In this document: positions 61,022 to 64,000 of the stretch, one piece after another
How positions within the stretch are numbered: the stretch's first letter is position 1
Layout of the letters: each line of letters starts with the position of its first letter
Assembly (NCBI GenBank): GCA_038405435.1
Contig: JBBYHZ010000001.1
Strand: one strand, 5' to 3'
DNA length: 64,000 nt
DNA from: Dryocola clanedunensis_A
GTDB taxonomy: Bacteria; Pseudomonadota; Gammaproteobacteria; Enterobacterales; Enterobacteriaceae
Notes under the pieces: generated by a model
Seen by the model: the letters and a program-made list of their open reading frames with translations, nothing else
Told to the model about the DNA's origin: nothing
Databases searched by the model: none
Position numbers and translations under genes: made by a program

Positions 61022-63628
61022 ATGCAACTGGACTTTACCCTCAATATTACTGATGACACCTGGTATCCCACTGCCGAAATTAAAAACTTCAAATCGAAAT
61101 CCGGCGAAGCCGTCAATATTAATGAAGAGTTAATTATTGTATTCAGCGCACCGGGACGAGTTACCGAAGGTGATGTTACCGTGACATCCGATCCGTGGAG
61201 CTCTTTTACCGCTGAAATAGAAGCAAGAGAAGTGGGCAGCGGTATTTATGATACAAAAGTCATCATTAAAAAGGCGGACGGCAAACGCATCGGCAATACG
61301 ATTACCAACGTCCATATCGGGGTCAATGCAAGCTCTGATATTGAACCTAAGTGGTCAGTCATGAGCAACACGTTTTCTGCCGCCGCAGATGAAGAGCCAG
61401 GCATAACCGGGCAGCTGGTTATCAACTCCAAAAATCATCCTGCCGGTCTGGAAAATGTGCAGGTCGAATTAAGCCTGATCCGCGGTGAGCAAATTGTCAC
61501 TTTAAATCCTGCGGCTGGCACTTCAACCTTCGATGTCACTGTCGGAACCTATAAGGTTGTCGCGACCGACCTGAAGACCCCGGACGGCACCGTTTCCGCG
61601 CCGGTCATCCTGAGCAAATCTGAACTGTCCATCGGCAAAGGTGAGTCCACCGAGCTGGATATTGATTTTGGTGCAGAGGTTCACAGCACTACGCTCGATA
61701 TTTCCATCGATACCAGCAGCATTCCCGCCCTGAATGGCGAAATCTTCCAGCTGGCCTATCTGGAAAATGGCGTTGAAAAACTGACTGCCGCGCTGCGCGC
61801 CGGGGAGCAGCTGCGTCTGGATAACCTGCCGGTGAGCGGCAGGTATGCCGTGCGCATCGCCGACGTCAGGCTGAACAACGTTCATTATACTTTTAGCGAG
61901 ATTGACGGCAGCCTGGACGCACGGTGCCATGCCATCATCTTTGACCAGTCCAGGATCGGCCAGTCGAGTGATTCACAGCCGGACGCCGCAAAGCTGACAA
62001 TCAATATTGCAGCGGAAAAAGCCGTCGACGTGACTTTTGGCCTGCGCCTGCGTGAAGTTAGCAGCACGCCGCGCGAGTATCGCTTTGATAACCTGCCTGC
62101 CCAGCAGTCTACCCACGTTGAGTCCGTTACCCTCGTTCCGGGCACTTACCTCGTGGTTTCTGGCTCGTTCATCCATGACGGCGTGCTGTATTACACAGAT
62201 GCCAGCCCTGAACCTCTGACCGTTGAATCAAACACGCCGGTGCAGCTGACCTTAACGATCGTCGAAGGTGCTAACCTGCGCGTTAAAGGCTTCCCGGACT
62301 TCCTGAGCTTCGGTGGCTGCGCGAACATGTCGCCGTCTAACGCGGATGATTTCGTCGAGGCGCGCGTCTCTTCCCTGTTCAAATATTCCGGCGATGACGG
62401 CATGGGCGATGCGGGCGGCTTCCTGGATCCGGCGAAAGAGCCAACCTCACAGGTCATCGCAATGGCCCGTCAGGTCGCAGATAAGCTGAACCAGCCGGTG
62501 CTGCCGGTGATGGTCTCCTACACCTGTAACCTCTCTTTGGGTGACGTCTCGCATATCATCAAAGATGCCGACCGCCTGATGTACAGCTTCGCGAACTTCA
62601 TTCAGGCCCTGCAGATCGCCCAGGCGACTAAAGATGATGAAAATGAAGTACCGGCAGGCTTTATCGTCAACCCGGACTACCTGGGCGAATGTCAGAAGAA
62701 CGGTTTTGCGCCGACCTATGAAATCCCGGTGCGCGGCCCGCTGGCTGAAGCGCTTGCGCATCACAATGTGCAAATCGCTATTCCGGCAGACATCACCGAC
62801 ACCCTGAAAGGCTATATCAAAGCCGTGAACTGGGTGGTGCGCGTTGTGGCCCCGGACGTGGTCCTTGGCTGGCAGGTTAACCTGTGGAGCGTAGCTGGTT
62901 CACAGTGGCTGTACAGCGATTTCACCTACGATGACGTTTTCGATCCTGCGGACTGCACGCACAAGAAAATGACCATGACCCCGGAGCTGGCAGGTAAGCT
63001 GACCGCCGAGTATGCCCTGCTGGTCGGCGTTTTCGAAGAGACCCCGTACACCCAGGCTGACGGTACCGCCGCCGTGGCGAAAGGTGCTGACTTCATGGCA
63101 ACCGACCGCTACGAAGCCGACGACTTCACCATTCGTGCCTACGACAACGGCTACTGCTACTCGCCGTTTGAGTGGGACCGCACTTTCGACTTCTGTGCCT
63201 CACTCAGCCGCCACCTGCGCCAGCCGGTGATGCCGTGGCAGATGCCGGCCAGCCGCCTGGCTGACACCAACGAGGCCGTGACCGTACTGGAAGATCAGTT
63301 CTGGGGCACCGGCGGCAGCTACCTGATGGGCCATGCGGAGATCGGCAGCGATATCAACGCCATCAATAAAAAACTGATGGAGATTGAATTCCCTTCCGCC
63401 TTCGCCGATATGATGGGCCACAACTCAGGCGAGCTGTTCAGCCGCCACGAGTGGGACTTCACTACGCCTAAATATCTGGACTTCCCTTCACGCGGGATTT
63501 TCCACGTGCAGGTTGGTGGCGGTGCGACAACGGGCGTTGTCAGCGCGGTTAACCAGAACAGCAGCAGCTGGATGCGCACGAAGCTGAAAGCCTATCGCGA
63601 TAATCCTGTTAAGTTCGACACGAAGTAA
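61022..63628 (+). CDS. Unrecognised 868-residue multidomain protein
   Basis: I do not recognise this protein with certainty. It begins MQLDFTLNITDDTWYPTAEI, without a signal peptide. Residues 1 to about 420 are beta-rich, with repeated strand patterns such as LTINIAAEKAVDVTFGLRLR and FDVTVGTYKVVATDL that suggest several immunoglobulin-like or carbohydrate-binding-like modules. From about 425 (LRVKGFPDFLSFGGCANM) a different, probably enzymatic, domain runs to the end; GWQVNLWSVAGSQWLYSDF and FMATDRYEADDF and the tryptophan-rich VMPWQMPASRL would suit a TIM-barrel glycosidase. It sits between yghB and yqhC, where E. coli has nothing, after a GGAG ribosome site. GC content is close to the core. 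Confidence 0.65.
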   Translation: MQLDFTLNITDDTWYPTAEIKNFKSKSGEAVNINEELIIVFSAPGRVTEGDVTVTSDPWSSFTAEIEAREVGSGIYDTKVIIKKADGKRIGNTITNVHIGVNASSDIEPKWSVMSNTFSAAADEEPGITGQLVINSKNHPAGLENVQVELSLIRGEQIVTLNPAAGTSTFDVTVGTYKVVATDLKTPDGTVSAPVILSKSELSIGKGESTELDIDFGAEVHSTTLDISIDTSSIPALNGEIFQLAYLENGVEKLTAALRAGEQLRLDNLPVSGRYAVRIADVRLNNVHYTFSEIDGSLDARCHAIIFDQSRIGQSSDSQPDAAKLTINIAAEKAVDVTFGLRLREVSSTPREYRFDNLPAQQSTHVESVTLVPGTYLVVSGSFIHDGVLYYTDASPEPLTVESNTPVQLTLTIVEGANLRVKGFPDFLSFGGCANMSPSNADDFVEARVSSLFKYSGDDGMGDAGGFLDPAKEPTSQVIAMARQVADKLNQPVLPVMVSYTCNLSLGDVSHIIKDADRLMYSFANFIQALQIAQATKDDENEVPAGFIVNPDYLGECQKNGFAPTYEIPVRGPLAEALAHHNVQIAIPADITDTLKGYIKAVNWVVRVVAPDVVLGWQVNLWSVAGSQWLYSDFTYDDVFDPADCTHKKMTMTPELAGKLTAEYALLVGVFEETPYTQADGTAAVAKGADFMATDRYEADDFTIRAYDNGYCYSPFEWDRTFDFCASLSRHLRQPVMPWQMPASRLADTNEAVTVLEDQFWGTGGSYLMGHAEIGSDINAINKKLMEIEFPSAFADMMGHNSGELFSRHEWDFTTPKYLDFPSRGIFHVQVGGGATTGVVSAVNQNSSSWMRTKLKAYRDNPVKFDTK

Positions 63629-63670
63629 TGCAGTAGCGGCGTGCCCCTCCCGGGGCACGCTCTTCACCAC

Positions 63671-64000
63671 TTATATCGTCCTCATTCGCGCCACATCCTC
63701 GCCCGGCGTCACGCCAAAGTAGCGCTTAAACTCGCGGCTAAACTGCGAGGCGCTCTCATAACCAACCTTTACCGCAGCGGTGCTGGCCTTCAGGCCATCG
63801 TGCAGGATCAGCATTCTTGCTTTGTGCAGCCGGTAGCTTTTCAGGTACTGCAGCGGCGAGGTGCTGGTGACGGATTTAAAATTATGGTGGAAGGCCGACA
63901 CGCTCATGTTGGCTTCCGCCGCCAGTTGGTCAACGGAGAGGTTTTCCGTGTACTGCGTTTCGATGCGCCGGAGCACGCGGCTGATCAGGCTAAAGTGCGT
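63671..64000 (-). CDS. yqhC: AraC-family regulator, probably YqhC (partial)
   Basis: The frame is open to the window edge, so only the C-terminal ~110 residues are present. They are the two helix-turn-helix units of an AraC-type activator: LSVDQLAAEANMSVSAFHHN, then SPLQYLKSYRLHKARMLI and VGYESASQFSREFKRYFGVT. In E. coli yqhC follows yghB in this orientation and activates the aldehyde reductase gene yqhD; the position here is the same except for the inserted gene. The exact name rests on synteny. Confidence 0.78.
   Translation of the reverse strand, partial: THFSLISRVLRRIETQYTENLSVDQLAAEANMSVSAFHHNFKSVTSTSPLQYLKSYRLHKARMLILHDGLKASTAAVKVGYESASQFSREFKRYFGVTPGEDVARMRTI

Overview
The window is a piece of an Enterobacteriaceae chromosome, close to the Enterobacter/Lelliottia/Cedecea/Kosakonia part of the family. 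Protein identity to Escherichia coli is very high at the core loci, the core DNA is GC-rich, REP-type palindromes lie between genes, and the E. coli order yggR-yggS-yggT-yggU-rdgB-hemW ... yggN-yggL-trmB-mutY-yggX-mltC ... speC-pheV ... yqhA ... yghA-exbD-exbB-metC-yghB ... yqhC is kept as a skeleton. I cannot name the species from sequence alone. Four places depart from that skeleton.

(1) About 3.8-12.85 kb, where E. coli has yggM-ansB, there is a compact sugar/polyol catabolic locus. A six-gene leftward operon encodes an FAD-linked oxidase, an FGGY kinase, a PfkB kinase, an MFS sugar porter, an RbsD-like mutarotase and a second MFS porter. It diverges from a rightward pair, an LsrF-type aldolase and a YhfZ-like regulator. 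A promoter and a palindromic operator candidate lie between them.

(2) mltC is followed directly by speC (nupG is absent). speC is preceded by a long structured leader, then by tRNA-Phe (pheV). No yqgA is seen.

(3) About 20.1-51.8 kb is a composite island inserted at the 3' end of tRNA-Phe. Its first half, low in GC, carries a degenerate tRNA-end repeat, a LuxR-type regulator, a dead remnant of a classical autotransporter barrel, a trimeric autotransporter adhesin paired with an OmpA-type lipoprotein, a six-gene chaperone-usher fimbrial operon, two paralogous winged-helix regulators and an IS3-family transposase remnant. A second copy of the tRNA-flanking sequence then appears at about 35.67 kb, touching the end of the second half. 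That half is a biosynthetic cluster reading leftward: MacA-MacB-type exporter, a three-module non-ribosomal peptide synthetase of about 3,855 residues (C-A-T-E-C-A-T-C-A-T-TE), and a dedicated Sfp-type phosphopantetheinyl transferase. My reading of the adenylation pockets predicts Tyr-like (made D by the E domain), an aliphatic residue, then Ser. The first C domain has no upstream carrier, suggesting N-acylation, so the product may be a small lipotripeptide or an oligomer of it. I do not recognise a described product.

(4) About 51.8-56.1 kb and 60.7-63.6 kb hold smaller accessory genes: a class A acid phosphatase, an NlpC/P60 peptidase, three unknown small proteins (two of them distant paralogues), a DeoR-type regulator, and an unrecognised 868-residue protein between yghB and yqhC.

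The core genes serve housekeeping roles: heme and nucleotide-pool quality control, tRNA methylation, oxidative DNA repair, murein turnover, polyamine synthesis, TonB energisation and methionine synthesis. The island supplies surface adhesion and a secreted secondary metabolite.
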